64,000 bases of DNA from Armatimonadota bacterium (lineage in GTDB: Bacteria > Sysuimicrobiota > Sysuimicrobiia > Sysuimicrobiales > Humicultoraceae). Position 1 is the stretch's first letter; every line of letters begins with the position of its first letter. A program made the translations under genes and the position numbers. Positions 8,989-17,440 of the stretch are shown here, one piece after another. Location: contig JAVHMA010000003.1 of assembly GCA_031081715.1 (NCBI GenBank), positions 95,525-159,524 of the forward strand, read 5' to 3'. Below the pieces are notes generated by a model. That model did not search any database and was not told the origin of the DNA. It saw nothing but the letters and a program-made list of their open reading frames with translations.

Positions 8989-9487
8989 GCCGGGAGGCCA
9001 TCGTCTCGGCGGCGGCGAGGACGGCTTCGAGGATCTTCTTGTAGCCGGTGCAGCGACAGATGTTCCCGCGCAGGTAGTGCTTGATCTCGTCGGTGGTGGG
9101 CCGCGGGATCTCATCCAGGAGCGCCTTCGCCGCCAGGATCATGCCCGGGGTGCAGTACCCGCACTGGAACGCCGCGTGGTCGATGAACGCCTGCTGGAGC
9201 GGGTGCAGCCCCTCACCGTCGGCCAGGCCTTCGATAGTCAGGACCTGCCGGCCGCGCGCCTCGTAGGCCAGGTAGGTGCAGGCACTCACGGGCAGGCCGT
9301 CCACGAGCACGGTGCACGCCCCACACACCTGCACGTCGCACGACAGCTTGGCGCCGGTGAGCCCGAGCCGCATGCGCAGCAGGTCGAGCAGCGTCTCCCG
9401 GGGCTCCACGGCCAGCGTGTGGGGCCGGCCGTTGACCGTGAGGCTGATCTCCACCACCGGCCTGGCCGATGCGCCCTGCGCCTCCAT
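8981..9487 (-). CDS. molybdenum hydroxylase [2Fe-2S] small subunit
   Basis: Electron-transfer subunit with two [2Fe-2S] clusters. It has 168 residues from the ATG at 9487, preceded by GGAGG. The plant-ferredoxin-type cluster is bound by Cys50, 55, 58 and 70 (LSCDVQVCGACTV...C). The second, helical-domain cluster is bound by Cys109, 112, 144 and 146 (QCGYCTPGM and CRCTGY). All eight ligands are present, so the subunit should be functional. It is the only small subunit in the operon and probably serves at least the adjacent large subunit. Confidence 0.94.
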   Translation of the reverse strand: MEAQGASARPVVEISLTVNGRPHTLAVEPRETLLDLLRMRLGLTGAKLSCDVQVCGACTVLVDGLPVSACTYLAYEARGRQVLTIEGLADGEGLHPLQQAFIDHAAFQCGYCTPGMILAAKALLDEIPRPTTDEIKHYLRGNICRCTGYKKILEAVLAAAETMASRHG

Positions 9488-9496
9488 CACCGCCTC

Positions 9497-10369
9497 CTAC
9501 TGGAACCGCGCGGCCGCGGCGCGAAACGCGCGGCGCATGAAGACCTTAACCATCTCGACCTTGTACTCGGCCGAACCGTGCAGGTCGTCCACCGCGTCGG
9601 CGCCCTCCGCGGCTACCTGGGCCGCGCGCTCCAGCGGGCCGTCGGCCTCGGCGAGCGGCGCGCCCCGCAGGAGCGCCTCGGCCGCGGGGACGCGGGCGGG
9701 CACCGGGCCCACGCACCCGACGGCGATCCGCACGTCCTCGATGCCGCGACGCTCCGCGTCGAGCGTCAGTGCCACGGCCACGCCGAGCGTCGGCCGCTCG
9801 TGGATGCCGAACTTCATGTAGGCCCACCGCGTCTGCGGCCCGCCCTCGCGCAGCCGCACCGCGGTCAGGACCTCGTCGGGCTGCCGCGCGGTCTCGTACG
9901 CGCCCGTGAAGAACGCACCGATCGGCACCGTCCGCGCGCCCCGGGTCCCGACGAGCTCGACCTCGGCGTCAAACGTCAGGAAGAGCGTGCCGGGGTCGGC
10001 GTGCGGCTCCGCGAAGCACAGGTTACCGCCGATCGTCCCGACGTTGCGCACCCGGACGTTGGCGACCAACCGCTCGACCTCGGCGACAATCGGGAACCGC
10101 TCGCGCACGGTCGGGTGGCGCTCGAGGGCGCGGTGAGTCACCGTCCCGCCGATGCGAAGGAGGCCCGAGGCCGCGTCGTAGTCGAGTGCCCCGAGGGCGG
10201 GGATGGTCTTCAGGTCCACCAGGTGCCGGTAGCGCACCAGGCCTTCCTTCATGACGAGCAGCAGCTCGGTGCCGCCGGCGTAGAAGGCCGCGTCGTCGCC
10301 GTAGCGGCCCACCAGGGCACTGGCGGCCTCCACGCTCTCGGGCTGGTGAATCTCAAACGGTCGGAGCAT
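9497..10369 (-). CDS. molybdenum hydroxylase FAD-binding medium subunit
   Basis: FAD subunit of 290 residues that passes electrons from the iron-sulfur clusters to the acceptor. The two FAD pyrophosphate signatures are visible: AGGTELL (31-37) and VGTIGGNLC (110-118). A C-terminal CODH-flavoprotein domain follows. It lies 9 nt upstream of the small subunit and overlaps the coxG-like gene by 17 nt, giving the order coxG-M-S-L in the direction of transcription. Confidence 0.93.
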   Translation of the reverse strand: MLRPFEIHQPESVEAASALVGRYGDDAAFYAGGTELLLVMKEGLVRYRHLVDLKTIPALGALDYDAASGLLRIGGTVTHRALERHPTVRERFPIVAEVERLVANVRVRNVGTIGGNLCFAEPHADPGTLFLTFDAEVELVGTRGARTVPIGAFFTGAYETARQPDEVLTAVRLREGGPQTRWAYMKFGIHERPTLGVAVALTLDAERRGIEDVRIAVGCVGPVPARVPAAEALLRGAPLAEADGPLERAAQVAAEGADAVDDLHGSAEYKVEMVKVFMRRAFRAAAARFQ

Positions 10370-10823
10370 CCGCCCGGTCCCCGTCCAGCTCGCGCCGCAG
10401 GGCCTGCGCGAACCGGTCCATGACCTCCTCGGCCTTGCGCCGGATCATCCCGCCCCCCAGCGCCGCCAGCTTGCCGAGCACGCTCACGTCGGCGCGCAGC
10501 CGCAGCACCGTGCGGCCATCCGCCGGCTCGATGGCGAGGTCGAGCTGCATCTGCAGGCTGCTCCCCACGCTCGCGTCCCGCCCGGTAGCCTTCGCCCGCA
10601 GCCTCGTCGGGGCCTGCGCCTCCAGGACCTCGATGTCGAGGGGGAAGGTGACCCTAAACGGCCCGACGCGCTCGGCAACCGTGGCCTCGTAGCGCACGTG
10701 GGGGGTGACCGCGCGCGCGGACTGGCAACCCGGGATGCAGCGTGCCAGGCGCTCCACGTCCCACAGGAGCGCCCAGACCTGCTCGGGCGACGCGGCGGTC
10801 GAGATCTCGCGCGTGAACTCCAT
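10353..10823 (-). CDS. CoxG-like SRPBCC protein
   Basis: A 156-residue START/SRPBCC-fold protein beginning MEFTREISTAASPEQVWALL, the CoxG pattern, with IPGCQSA near residue 33. CoxG proteins help mature molybdenum hydroxylases or anchor them to the membrane. The ATG at 10823 is taken because the similarity begins exactly there; the open frame upstream is unlike the family. It is the first gene of the hydroxylase operon and overlaps the FAD subunit. There is no obvious hydrophobic C-terminal anchor. Confidence 0.85.
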   Translation of the reverse strand: MEFTREISTAASPEQVWALLWDVERLARCIPGCQSARAVTPHVRYEATVAERVGPFRVTFPLDIEVLEAQAPTRLRAKATGRDASVGSSLQMQLDLAIEPADGRTVLRLRADVSVLGKLAALGGGMIRRKAEEVMDRFAQALRRELDGDRADAPTV

Positions 10824-10840
10824 GCGCCCTCGGCGGCGGG

Positions 10841-12061
10841 CTAGCCCGCCGCGGTGGGGACCGCCTCCTCGACGTTGGGCCGCTCGGTCCAGAACCGCTT
10901 CCAGACCTCGCCCGTGCGGAACCCCTCGGGGATCTCCTCGGGCCGAAACCGCATGGTGAGCTCCAGCGAGCCCGCGGGGTCGCGCCATGCCCAGCACGGC
11001 TTGCCAAGCGCCAGCCACACGCGGCTGCGCGAGGGATCCGCGGCATCGACCTCGATAATCTGGGCGGACTGCGAGGTCTCCTCACGGTAGTGGACGCCGT
11101 GCCGGCAGATCGAGTTGGGCCCGGGGCCGTTGGCGTGGTCGGTGCTGAAGGCGATGAAGTCCGCGGGCGTGAGCCGGCCGGCGCGCGCGCCAAGGAGCTG
11201 CGTGCAGCGGACGTAGCGGCAGTAGCTGGAGAGGTCCTCGGGGTCGTTGAGCGCATCGAGCACGACGAACCGGTTCGTCCGCACCCCTACCCCCGCGTGG
11301 ATGAACTGCACCGCCATCCGGTCGTAGGACCCTTCGATGATGTAGGCGAGCGTCGGGTCCACGAACTCCAGGTTGCCCGGGGTCGCCATCGGGTGGTCGG
11401 CGAGCCGGGCGACCACGGCGTTGCCGGCCTCCAGCGCGGTCGCGTGCTCGAGGCCGTCGCGGGAGAGCTGCACGCGGTCGAGCGCCCGTTCCTGCGTCGT
11501 GTTGACCGCCCGCGTGCGCAGCTCCGCGGTCCGCGCGATGTTGGTGCCGGTGGCCACCCCGCGGTCGTTGGCGCCCATCTTCACGCCGGTGGAGCCCGCG
11601 GAGGCCACGCCCACGACAGCGGGTTTGCCCTCAGGCCGCACGGCCAGAACGACGTTGATCTCCTTGTGCTCGTAGAACCCCTCGCCAACCATGGACTCGC
11701 CGCCGATCTTGTCGCTGTTCTTGAGGAAGATCATCTTCCCCGCGGCGGTCGCGTCGGGCATCGCGAACATCACCGTGCAGTCGTCGGGGAACGCTTCCCC
11801 GTAGAACAGGTTGTAGGCCAGCACCTCGGGATACGGCCGCCGGGCGCCCTCGGCGATTCCGGCGATCTCGTCGAGACGGGCATCCGCCAGCCGGCGCTCC
11901 GCCCGCAGCGCGCGTCGGCCGAGCGCCTGGCGCGTCCACCCCCGGGGGGCCATGCACCGGAAGAAACCCTCCAGGTTCTGCGCGACGGCCCCGGCGAGCT
12001 GCTCGCCGTGGCCGCGGCCGATGCGGTGGTGACTGCCGCTCCCCACGTAGACGTCGTACAT
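10841..12061 (-). CDS. C45-family autoproteolytic acyltransferase/hydrolase
   Basis: A 406-residue Ntn-hydrolase related to isopenicillin N acyltransferase, which matures by self-cleavage before a Cys nucleophile. The candidate nucleophile is Cys95 in FPDDCTVMFAMP, followed by KMIFLKNSDK, the typical strand after the cleaved Cys. The ATG at 12061 is preferred because GGGAGG lies 6 nt before it; an ATG at 12067 has no spacing. The natural reaction is probably hydrolysis of a small amide. It follows the cyclic-amide amidohydrolase by 26 nt and precedes the coxG-like gene by 17 nt, so it may act on the ring-opened product of its neighbour. Confidence 0.8.
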   Translation of the reverse strand: MYDVYVGSGSHHRIGRGHGEQLAGAVAQNLEGFFRCMAPRGWTRQALGRRALRAERRLADARLDEIAGIAEGARRPYPEVLAYNLFYGEAFPDDCTVMFAMPDATAAGKMIFLKNSDKIGGESMVGEGFYEHKEINVVLAVRPEGKPAVVGVASAGSTGVKMGANDRGVATGTNIARTAELRTRAVNTTQERALDRVQLSRDGLEHATALEAGNAVVARLADHPMATPGNLEFVDPTLAYIIEGSYDRMAVQFIHAGVGVRTNRFVVLDALNDPEDLSSYCRYVRCTQLLGARAGRLTPADFIAFSTDHANGPGPNSICRHGVHYREETSQSAQIIEVDAADPSRSRVWLALGKPCWAWRDPAGSLELTMRFRPEEIPEGFRTGEVWKRFWTERPNVEEAVPTAAG

Positions 12062-12087
12062 CGCCATCCTCCCGGTGCCGGACCCGC

Positions 12088-13452
12088 TCACACGATGGGC
12101 CGGATCATCTCCCCGCGCGGGCTCCCGACAACCTGGCCGTCGCGGTAGACGATCTGCCCGCGCACGATGGTCATCACGGGCATGCCCTTGACCTTCCACC
12201 CGTGGAACGGCGTAACCTTGCTCTTGCTGTGGAGTCTGTCCTTGTCGATGGCGCCCTCCTTGGCGAGGTCCACGATGGTCACGTCGCCGTCCGCGCCACG
12301 ATCCAGGTTGCCCTTGCGCGGCCACATGTTCCACGCCCGCGCCGGCCCCTCGGCCTGCACCTTCACGTAGTGGTTCAGGCTCAACCGCCCGGCGTTCACC
12401 TGCGTGAGCATGAGCGGCACGTTGGTCTCCACGCCCGGCCAGCCCGGGATCGCCTTCCAGATGTCGCCCATCGGGTCGTCCGCCATCTTCTCCTCGGGCG
12501 TGTGCGGCGAATGATCGGTGCCGATGACCTCGATCGTACCATCCAGCAGTCCCTGCCAGAGGGCCTCGCCGTGCTCGCGGCTGCGAACCGGCGGGTTCAT
12601 CTTCATGAGGGTGCCCAGGCCCATGCGCACCATGTCCTGGGCCTCGAGCAGCAGGTAGTGCGGGCCGGTCTCCGCCTTGACGTCCACGCCGTCGGCCTTG
12701 CCCCGGCGCACGAGCTCCACGCCCTCGCGCGAGCTCAGATGGTAGATCATCAGCTTGCTCTTCGCCTCCTTCGCGAAGAGGATCGCCCGGTGCACGCACT
12801 CGGCCTCGGCGACGGAGGGGCGTGACTCGAGATGGGCGAGTGGGTCTTTGCGGCCGGCCTTCTGGAGCTTGGCCCGGAGGTAGAGGATGATGCTGTTGTC
12901 CTCGGCGTGCACCGTGCAGCGCAGCCCGGTCGTGCTCATGATCTTCCAGGCGTCGATGATCTCGCCGTCGCTGGGCGAGGGGATGTTGCCCACCGTCTCG
13001 CCCATGAACACCTTGTAGCCGATCACGCCGCCCTCGGCCAGCGGCACGATCTTGTCCAGGTTGCCCTCCATGATGACGGCCAGGATGCCGTAGTCCACGT
13101 AGGCCTTGCCGCGGGCGGCATCCAGCCGCATGCGCAGCGACTCCAGGTCGGCCGTGGGCGGGATGACGTTGGGGTTGTCGATGATGGTGGTGATGCCGCC
13201 GGCGGCCGCGGCCTGCGAGCCGGTCGTCCAGTCCTCCTTGTACTCCAGCCCGGGCGCCCGGAAGTGGACGTGGGGGTCGATCAGGCCGGGCAGCACGTGC
13301 AGTCCGGTGGCGTCCACGACCTGCGCGGCCTGGGGCAACTCGTCGCGGACCAAAATGTCGAGGACCTTGCCCTCGTGGATCAGCAGGTGCCCGCGGTAGC
13401 TGGCGAGCGGCGTGACGATGGTGCCGTTCTTGATCAGCAGGTCAACCCGCAT
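12088..13452 (-). CDS. cyclic-amide amidohydrolase (dihydroorotase/allantoinase type)
   Basis: Metal-dependent hydrolase of 454 residues that opens cyclic amides such as dihydroorotate, allantoin or hydantoins. The metal site is complete: H61 and H63 (DPHVHFR), candidate carboxylated Lys147 (YKVFMG), H182 (VHAED), H238 (YHLSS) and D313 (GTDHSP). The C-terminus ends in the usual VRGQIVYRDGQVVG strand. It starts at the ATG at 13452. Because pyrE and pyrD lie downstream on the same strand it could be dihydroorotase, but pairing with a C45 hydrolase and a molybdenum hydroxylase fits a purine/hydantoin-type degradation equally well. Confidence 0.85.
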   Translation of the reverse strand: MRVDLLIKNGTIVTPLASYRGHLLIHEGKVLDILVRDELPQAAQVVDATGLHVLPGLIDPHVHFRAPGLEYKEDWTTGSQAAAAGGITTIIDNPNVIPPTADLESLRMRLDAARGKAYVDYGILAVIMEGNLDKIVPLAEGGVIGYKVFMGETVGNIPSPSDGEIIDAWKIMSTTGLRCTVHAEDNSIILYLRAKLQKAGRKDPLAHLESRPSVAEAECVHRAILFAKEAKSKLMIYHLSSREGVELVRRGKADGVDVKAETGPHYLLLEAQDMVRMGLGTLMKMNPPVRSREHGEALWQGLLDGTIEVIGTDHSPHTPEEKMADDPMGDIWKAIPGWPGVETNVPLMLTQVNAGRLSLNHYVKVQAEGPARAWNMWPRKGNLDRGADGDVTIVDLAKEGAIDKDRLHSKSKVTPFHGWKVKGMPVMTIVRGQIVYRDGQVVGSPRGEMIRPIV

Positions 13453-13753
13453 CGACGGTCGGCTCCTCCCGCGCCGGCCCGGGCGGCGCGACGACATCGT
13501 CCCCGCCACTCTGACGCGGCAACGGGCGGGAGCGCGCGGCGCGGCGGGGCGAGAAGTTGCATCCTGTATACAAAACGGTGGCCTCTTTCTTCGCCGCCCC
13601 GTCGGCCCCCTCCTCCCGCATCTGAGCCCCCCGCCCGCCGGTCTGGCCTCCAGATCACCGTGGCCGCCCCGTCGGCCTCCGCAGGATTCGCCGGGCCGTC
13701 CCCGAACTCCCGTATGTATACTGAATGCAGGCGCGCCTGACGCGGAGGATCGC
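13453..13753. promoter_or_regulatory. divergent intergenic region with two TGTATAC palindromic sites
   Basis: About 300 bases with no gene, between the amidohydrolase (minus) and ubiX-gntR (plus). They contain a perfect 8-bp palindrome TGTATACA at 13565-13572 and a near copy TGTATACT at 13715-13722, centred 150 bp apart. GTATAC-type palindromes are common operators of FCD-domain GntR regulators, and such a regulator is encoded at 14395. The second site also contains TATACT, which would be a usable -10 for ubiX. Operator function is inferred. Confidence 0.45.
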
Positions 13754-14398
13754 GTGGACGAGCGGAGCATGCGGCTGGTGGTCGCGATCTCCGGCGCGAC
13801 CGGGTCCATCTTCGGGGTCCGGCTGCTGGAGGCGCTGCGCGCCGCCGGCGGTGTGGAAACCCACCTGGTCCTGAGCAAGTGGGGCCAGCGCACGCTGGAG
13901 CACGAGACCACGCTCACCGCCGAGGCGGTCCGCCGGCTGGCGGACGTCTCCTGGGGCGCCGAGAACATGGCCGCGCCGATCTCGAGCGGGTCGTTCCGCA
14001 CCGACGGCATGGTGGTCGCCCCCTGCAGTACCAAGACGCTGGGGGCCATCGCCAACGGCATCAGCGACTCGCTGATCGCCCGCGCGGCCGAGGTGACCCT
14101 GAAGGAAGGCCGCAGGCTCGTCCTGCTGGTCCGCGAGACCCCGCTGTCCGCGATCCACCTGGCGAACATGCTGACGCTGGCGCGGCTCGGGGCGGTGATC
14201 CTGCCGCCGGTGCCGGCGTTCTACAACCACCCGGCCACGCTGGACGACATGGTGGACCACGTGGTGGCGCGCGTGCTCGACCACTTCGGCATCCCGTTCG
14301 CGCGCGCGCGCCGCTGGGACGGCCGCCTGCGGGCGCCGGCGGGCGCGCGCGTCGACCGCACACCGGGCCCCGACGACGCGCACGGGGGGGAGCAATGA
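13754..14398 (+). CDS. ubiX: UbiX-family flavin prenyltransferase
   Basis: Makes prenylated FMN, the cofactor of UbiD decarboxylases, from FMN and dimethylallyl phosphate. Seen: the FMN loop VVAISGATGSIFGVRLL, the SSGSFRTDGMVVAPCSTKTLGAIA region with the conserved Ser and Cys, and the RRLVLLVRETPLSAIHL strand. It has 214 residues from the GTG at 13754, which has GGAGG 5 nt upstream; an internal ATG at 13769 (209 residues) is also reasonable. Its stop overlaps the gntR start (ATGA). It should supply cofactor to the UbiD at 5262, although the two are in different operons. Confidence 0.92.
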   Translation: MDERSMRLVVAISGATGSIFGVRLLEALRAAGGVETHLVLSKWGQRTLEHETTLTAEAVRRLADVSWGAENMAAPISSGSFRTDGMVVAPCSTKTLGAIANGISDSLIARAAEVTLKEGRRLVLLVRETPLSAIHLANMLTLARLGAVILPPVPAFYNHPATLDDMVDHVVARVLDHFGIPFARARRWDGRLRAPAGARVDRTPGPDDAHGGEQ

Positions 14399-15138
14399 CC
14401 TCCGGGCGCGTCACCGGGGCCGCCGGCCGCACGGTCCGCAGGCCCCGCGGCACGCCCCCTGCGGGCGACGGCGCCTACCGCACGATCCGCGAGGTGCTCT
14501 TCGAGCGCATCCGGTCGCTGATCCTCTCGGGGCAGTACCGGTCCGGGACCAAACTGCGCGAGGAGGAGCTCGCGCGGCAGTTCGGCGTGAGCCGCACGCC
14601 GGTGCGCGAGGCACTGCGCAAGCTCGAGTCCGAGGGACTGGTCCGCTACCTCCCGCAGCGGGGCGTGCTGGTCAACGGCCTCTCCGACCGCGAGATGCTG
14701 GAGATCTACACGATCCGCGCGTCGCTGGAGGGGCTGGCGGCGCGCCTGGCCGCGACCGAGCGCACCGAGGAGGAGGTCCGCGAGCTGCGCGAGCTGCAGC
14801 GCCAGATGAACGACGCGTACGCGCGGGCGAACTGGAACCGGGCGGCCCGCATCCACACGCGGTTCAACATGGCGCTCTACGCGGCCTCCCGCAGCCCGCG
14901 GCTGGTAGGCATCCTGGCGCAGTTCAACGACTACATCGAACACTCGAAGACGCGGTCGCTGGCGCTGCCCGGCCGCGCGCAGGAGATCGGCCGCGAGCAC
15001 CAGGCGATGGTGGACGCGATCGCCCGCAAGGACCCCGACGAGGCGGAGCGGGCCGCCATCCGGCACGTGCACAACGCGCGCCAGGCGTTCTTCCACGGCG
15101 CGCGCCAGCCCGCCGGCGCCGCGGCGGGCGACGGCTAG
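14395..15138 (+). CDS. GntR-family regulator (FadR/FCD subfamily)
   Basis: A 247-residue transcription factor. The N-terminal winged helix-turn-helix is at about residues 30-95, with the recognition region EELARQFGVSRTPVREALRKLE. The C-terminal all-helical FCD ligand-binding domain follows (EMLEIYTIRASLEGLAARLA; later His residues in REHQAMVDAI and RHVHNAR fit its metal site). It is translationally coupled to ubiX. It probably controls ubiX itself and the divergent amidohydrolase operon through the palindromes at 13565 and 13715, with an organic acid as effector. Confidence 0.9.
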   Translation: MTSGRVTGAAGRTVRRPRGTPPAGDGAYRTIREVLFERIRSLILSGQYRSGTKLREEELARQFGVSRTPVREALRKLESEGLVRYLPQRGVLVNGLSDREMLEIYTIRASLEGLAARLAATERTEEEVRELRELQRQMNDAYARANWNRAARIHTRFNMALYAASRSPRLVGILAQFNDYIEHSKTRSLALPGRAQEIGREHQAMVDAIARKDPDEAERAAIRHVHNARQAFFHGARQPAGAAAGDG

Positions 15139-16340
15139 CCGCGCCGGCTCGCGGGGGCGGCGGCCGCCGGCTGCGCTACCGGCCAGACCGACGCCGGGAT
15201 CAGCACGCGGCCTTCCATGAGGCGCCGGGCGGTCCGCTGGGTAATCACCTTGTCGGCCCGCCACCCGTCGCCGTCGCGCGTGACCGCCGCGCCGATCTCC
15301 ATCACGCCCGAAGGATGGCCCAGCCGGATGAGGCGCTCGCCCGACGGTCCCGCCCGGACGACGTCGTGCACGACCGTGCCGTCGATGAGCGCGGCCACCG
15401 CGGTGGCGGCCGCGCCGCTCGCCGCGAACGCCCGGTGCAGGCGGCCCATCGACATGATGCGCGCGGTGACGTCCTGCGCGTCCGCGGCGACCATCGCGCC
15501 ACTGATCGTCGTGTACGTCGCCGGCGGTGCCACGAACGCGATCTTCGGCACGCCCGGGCTGCGCGTGGTCGCCTCCTCGGGCGTACGGGCCAGTCCCATG
15601 CGCACCGCGGCGTGCGCGCGCACGGCCTCGAGGCGGGCGAGCAGCGCCACATCGCCGTCGATGCGCTCGGGGCCCTCGGTCGCCGTCAGGCCTAACGCCT
15701 CGGCGCGCAGGAACACCACGGGGTTGACCGCGTCCACCAGGGAAACCTCCAGGCGCCCGACCCCGGGGGCGTCCAGCGTCTCGGCCGGCCGGTCGGTCGG
15801 GAGCAGCCGGCCGGTCATGGCGCCGCCCGGGGAGAGGAACTCCAGCACGATCTTCGCGCCGCTGCCCGGGACGCCGTCGATCGCGTAGTCGCCCTCCACC
15901 TGGGGCAGACCGCCCTCGGTCGGAATGCGCGCCACGATGTGCTTGCGCGTGTTGGTCTGCCAGATGCGGACCGCGGTCAGGGGGTCGGTCCCCCGCACCA
16001 GACCCTCCTCGATGGCGAACGGCCCCACCGCCGAGGTCAAGTTCCCGCACGTGCCGCCCCAGTCGATCATCGGCGCGGTCACGCTCACCTGGCCGAAGGT
16101 GAAGTCCACGTCGGCGTCGGGCACCGACGGCGGGCCGATGATCACGACCTTGCTGGTCGTCGAGGTCGCGCCGCCCAGGCCGTCGATCTGCCGGCCGTAG
16201 GGGTCGCCGCCGCCGAACGCCGCGAGGATCACGCGGTCCCGCAGCGCCCCCTCCTCGGGGAGGTCGGCGCGGTGGAAGAACACGCCCTTGCTGGTCCCGC
16301 CGCGCATCAGCGCCGCGGCGATGCGTCGTTGCGCCGCCAT
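15135..16340 (-). CDS. PrpF-family isomerase/tautomerase
   Basis: A 401-residue protein of the PrpF fold (diaminopimelate-epimerase-like), which moves double bonds in small tricarboxylic or keto acids; known members are the methylaconitate isomerase PrpF and the 4-oxalomesaconate tautomerase GalD. Conserved segments are ALMRGGTSKGVFF (10-22), the TSK around Lys64, and WGGTCGNLTSAVGPFAI with Cys98. The ATG at 16340 begins the conserved domain. It overlaps the gntR stop by 4 nt on the opposite strand. In this aromatic-degradation setting a tautomerase role is as likely as a methylcitrate role; no prpBCD genes are present. Confidence 0.85.
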   Translation of the reverse strand: MAAQRRIAAALMRGGTSKGVFFHRADLPEEGALRDRVILAAFGGGDPYGRQIDGLGGATSTTSKVVIIGPPSVPDADVDFTFGQVSVTAPMIDWGGTCGNLTSAVGPFAIEEGLVRGTDPLTAVRIWQTNTRKHIVARIPTEGGLPQVEGDYAIDGVPGSGAKIVLEFLSPGGAMTGRLLPTDRPAETLDAPGVGRLEVSLVDAVNPVVFLRAEALGLTATEGPERIDGDVALLARLEAVRAHAAVRMGLARTPEEATTRSPGVPKIAFVAPPATYTTISGAMVAADAQDVTARIMSMGRLHRAFAASGAAATAVAALIDGTVVHDVVRAGPSGERLIRLGHPSGVMEIGAAVTRDGDGWRADKVITQRTARRLMEGRVLIPASVWPVAQPAAAAPASRRG

Positions 16341-16443
16341 CTGGGCCTCCTGCGGCACCCGAAGCCCCCGGGTGCGAACCCACGAAGGAGATTCCGCCCC
16401 CACCCGGCGCCTCCTCCCCACGGTCGCGGAACCGCCCGGCTTC

Positions 16444-16452
16444 TGGTACACT
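16444..16452 (+). promoter_or_regulatory. candidate extended -10 promoter for the lipid kinase operon
   Basis: TGGTACACT fits the extended -10 pattern TGnTAnAnT and lies about 90 bases before the lipid kinase start, in the divergent gap after prpF. No convincing -35 was seen. It matches the extended -10 elements found at three other operon heads in the window. Confidence 0.35.
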
Positions 16453-16543
16453 CAGGGGTGCGCCTTTCGCGGAACGCAGGCATCTGGCTCGTTCCTTCGC
16501 GAAGTCTTGACGCGGCACCGCGGTCTGCTCCAGGGGGCGTCAG

Positions 16544-17440
16544 ATGAGACTCGAACGCGGGCACAGCCTGCTGATCGCCAACCGGCTGGCAGGCGGCGGC
16601 CGACCCGAGCACGCGATTCCCCGCGTCCGGCGTACCCTCGACGCGCTGGGCATCCCGCACACGCTCCGGGTGGTCGACGGCTACGACGGGGTCGTGCACG
16701 CGGCCGAGGCGGCGCGGGGGTTCGACCGCGTGGTGGTCGTCGGCGGCGACGGCACGATCAACGGCGCGGTGAACGGCCTGCTCCGAGCCGGAGCCGACAT
16801 TCCACTGGCCATCGTGCCCGCCGGCACCGGCAACGAGTTCGTCCGCGCGCTCGGCGTGCCGCGCGCCCCCGAGGACGCGGCGCGCCTCCTGGTCACGGGC
16901 ACGCTGCGCCGCATCGACGTCGGGCGCGTGAACGGCACGGCGTTCGTGAACTCCTTCGGCATCGGACTGGACGCCCGGGTCGCGGCCGCGGTGCGCGCCT
17001 GGCGGCGCGGGCGCTGGCTGCGCGGCCGGGCCATCTACTACCTGGCGGGCATGCGCATCCTAGCCGCCGCGATCAAGCCCGAAACCGTGGAAGTGCACGT
17101 GGACTCCCGGCGCCTGGAGAGCGAGGCTGTCATGGTGAGCGTGGTCAATGCCCGCCCCTACCTGGCACGCGGCATCGCCAATGGCACGCTGGAGGACGGG
17201 CGGCTCGACCTCTACCTGGTGGGGCCGATGGCTCGCTGGCGCATGGTCGCCGGCCTGCTCTCGCGGGGCGGGTGGACCGCGCACCCGCAGGTCATGGCGG
17301 TCCGGACGCCGCGCGTGGACGTCTCCCTCCCCTACCCCGTGGTGGCGCACACCGACGGCAGCCTGCTGCCGCCCTCGCCGGCCTTCCGGCTTGAGGCCCT
17401 GCCCGCCCGCATCCAGGTCGTGGTGCCCCCGCTGCAGTGA
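16544..17440 (+). CDS. diacylglycerol/lipid kinase (YegS/BmrU family)
   Basis: Phosphorylates a lipid such as diacylglycerol with ATP. It has 298 residues, the usual length. The nucleotide loop GGDGTINGAVNGL (67-79) and the PAGTGNEFVRALG motif (92-104) are clear, and FVNSFGIGLDARV follows as in the family. It starts at the ATG at 16544 and overlaps the next gene (GTGA). With the glycosyltransferase and deacetylase downstream it forms an envelope-lipid/glycan operon. Confidence 0.9.
   Translation: MRLERGHSLLIANRLAGGGRPEHAIPRVRRTLDALGIPHTLRVVDGYDGVVHAAEAARGFDRVVVVGGDGTINGAVNGLLRAGADIPLAIVPAGTGNEFVRALGVPRAPEDAARLLVTGTLRRIDVGRVNGTAFVNSFGIGLDARVAAAVRAWRRGRWLRGRAIYYLAGMRILAAAIKPETVEVHVDSRRLESEAVMVSVVNARPYLARGIANGTLEDGRLDLYLVGPMARWRMVAGLLSRGGWTAHPQVMAVRTPRVDVSLPYPVVAHTDGSLLPPSPAFRLEALPARIQVVVPPLQ

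Noticed and set aside
2502..9487. Carbon monoxide dehydrogenase operon
   Set aside because: Both large subunits lack the AYxCSFR active-site loop of CO dehydrogenases and have xanthine-dehydrogenase-type loops.
12068..12799. N-terminal extension of the C45 hydrolase frame
   Set aside because: It lies over the amidohydrolase gene in another frame, and a ribosome site places the start at 12061.
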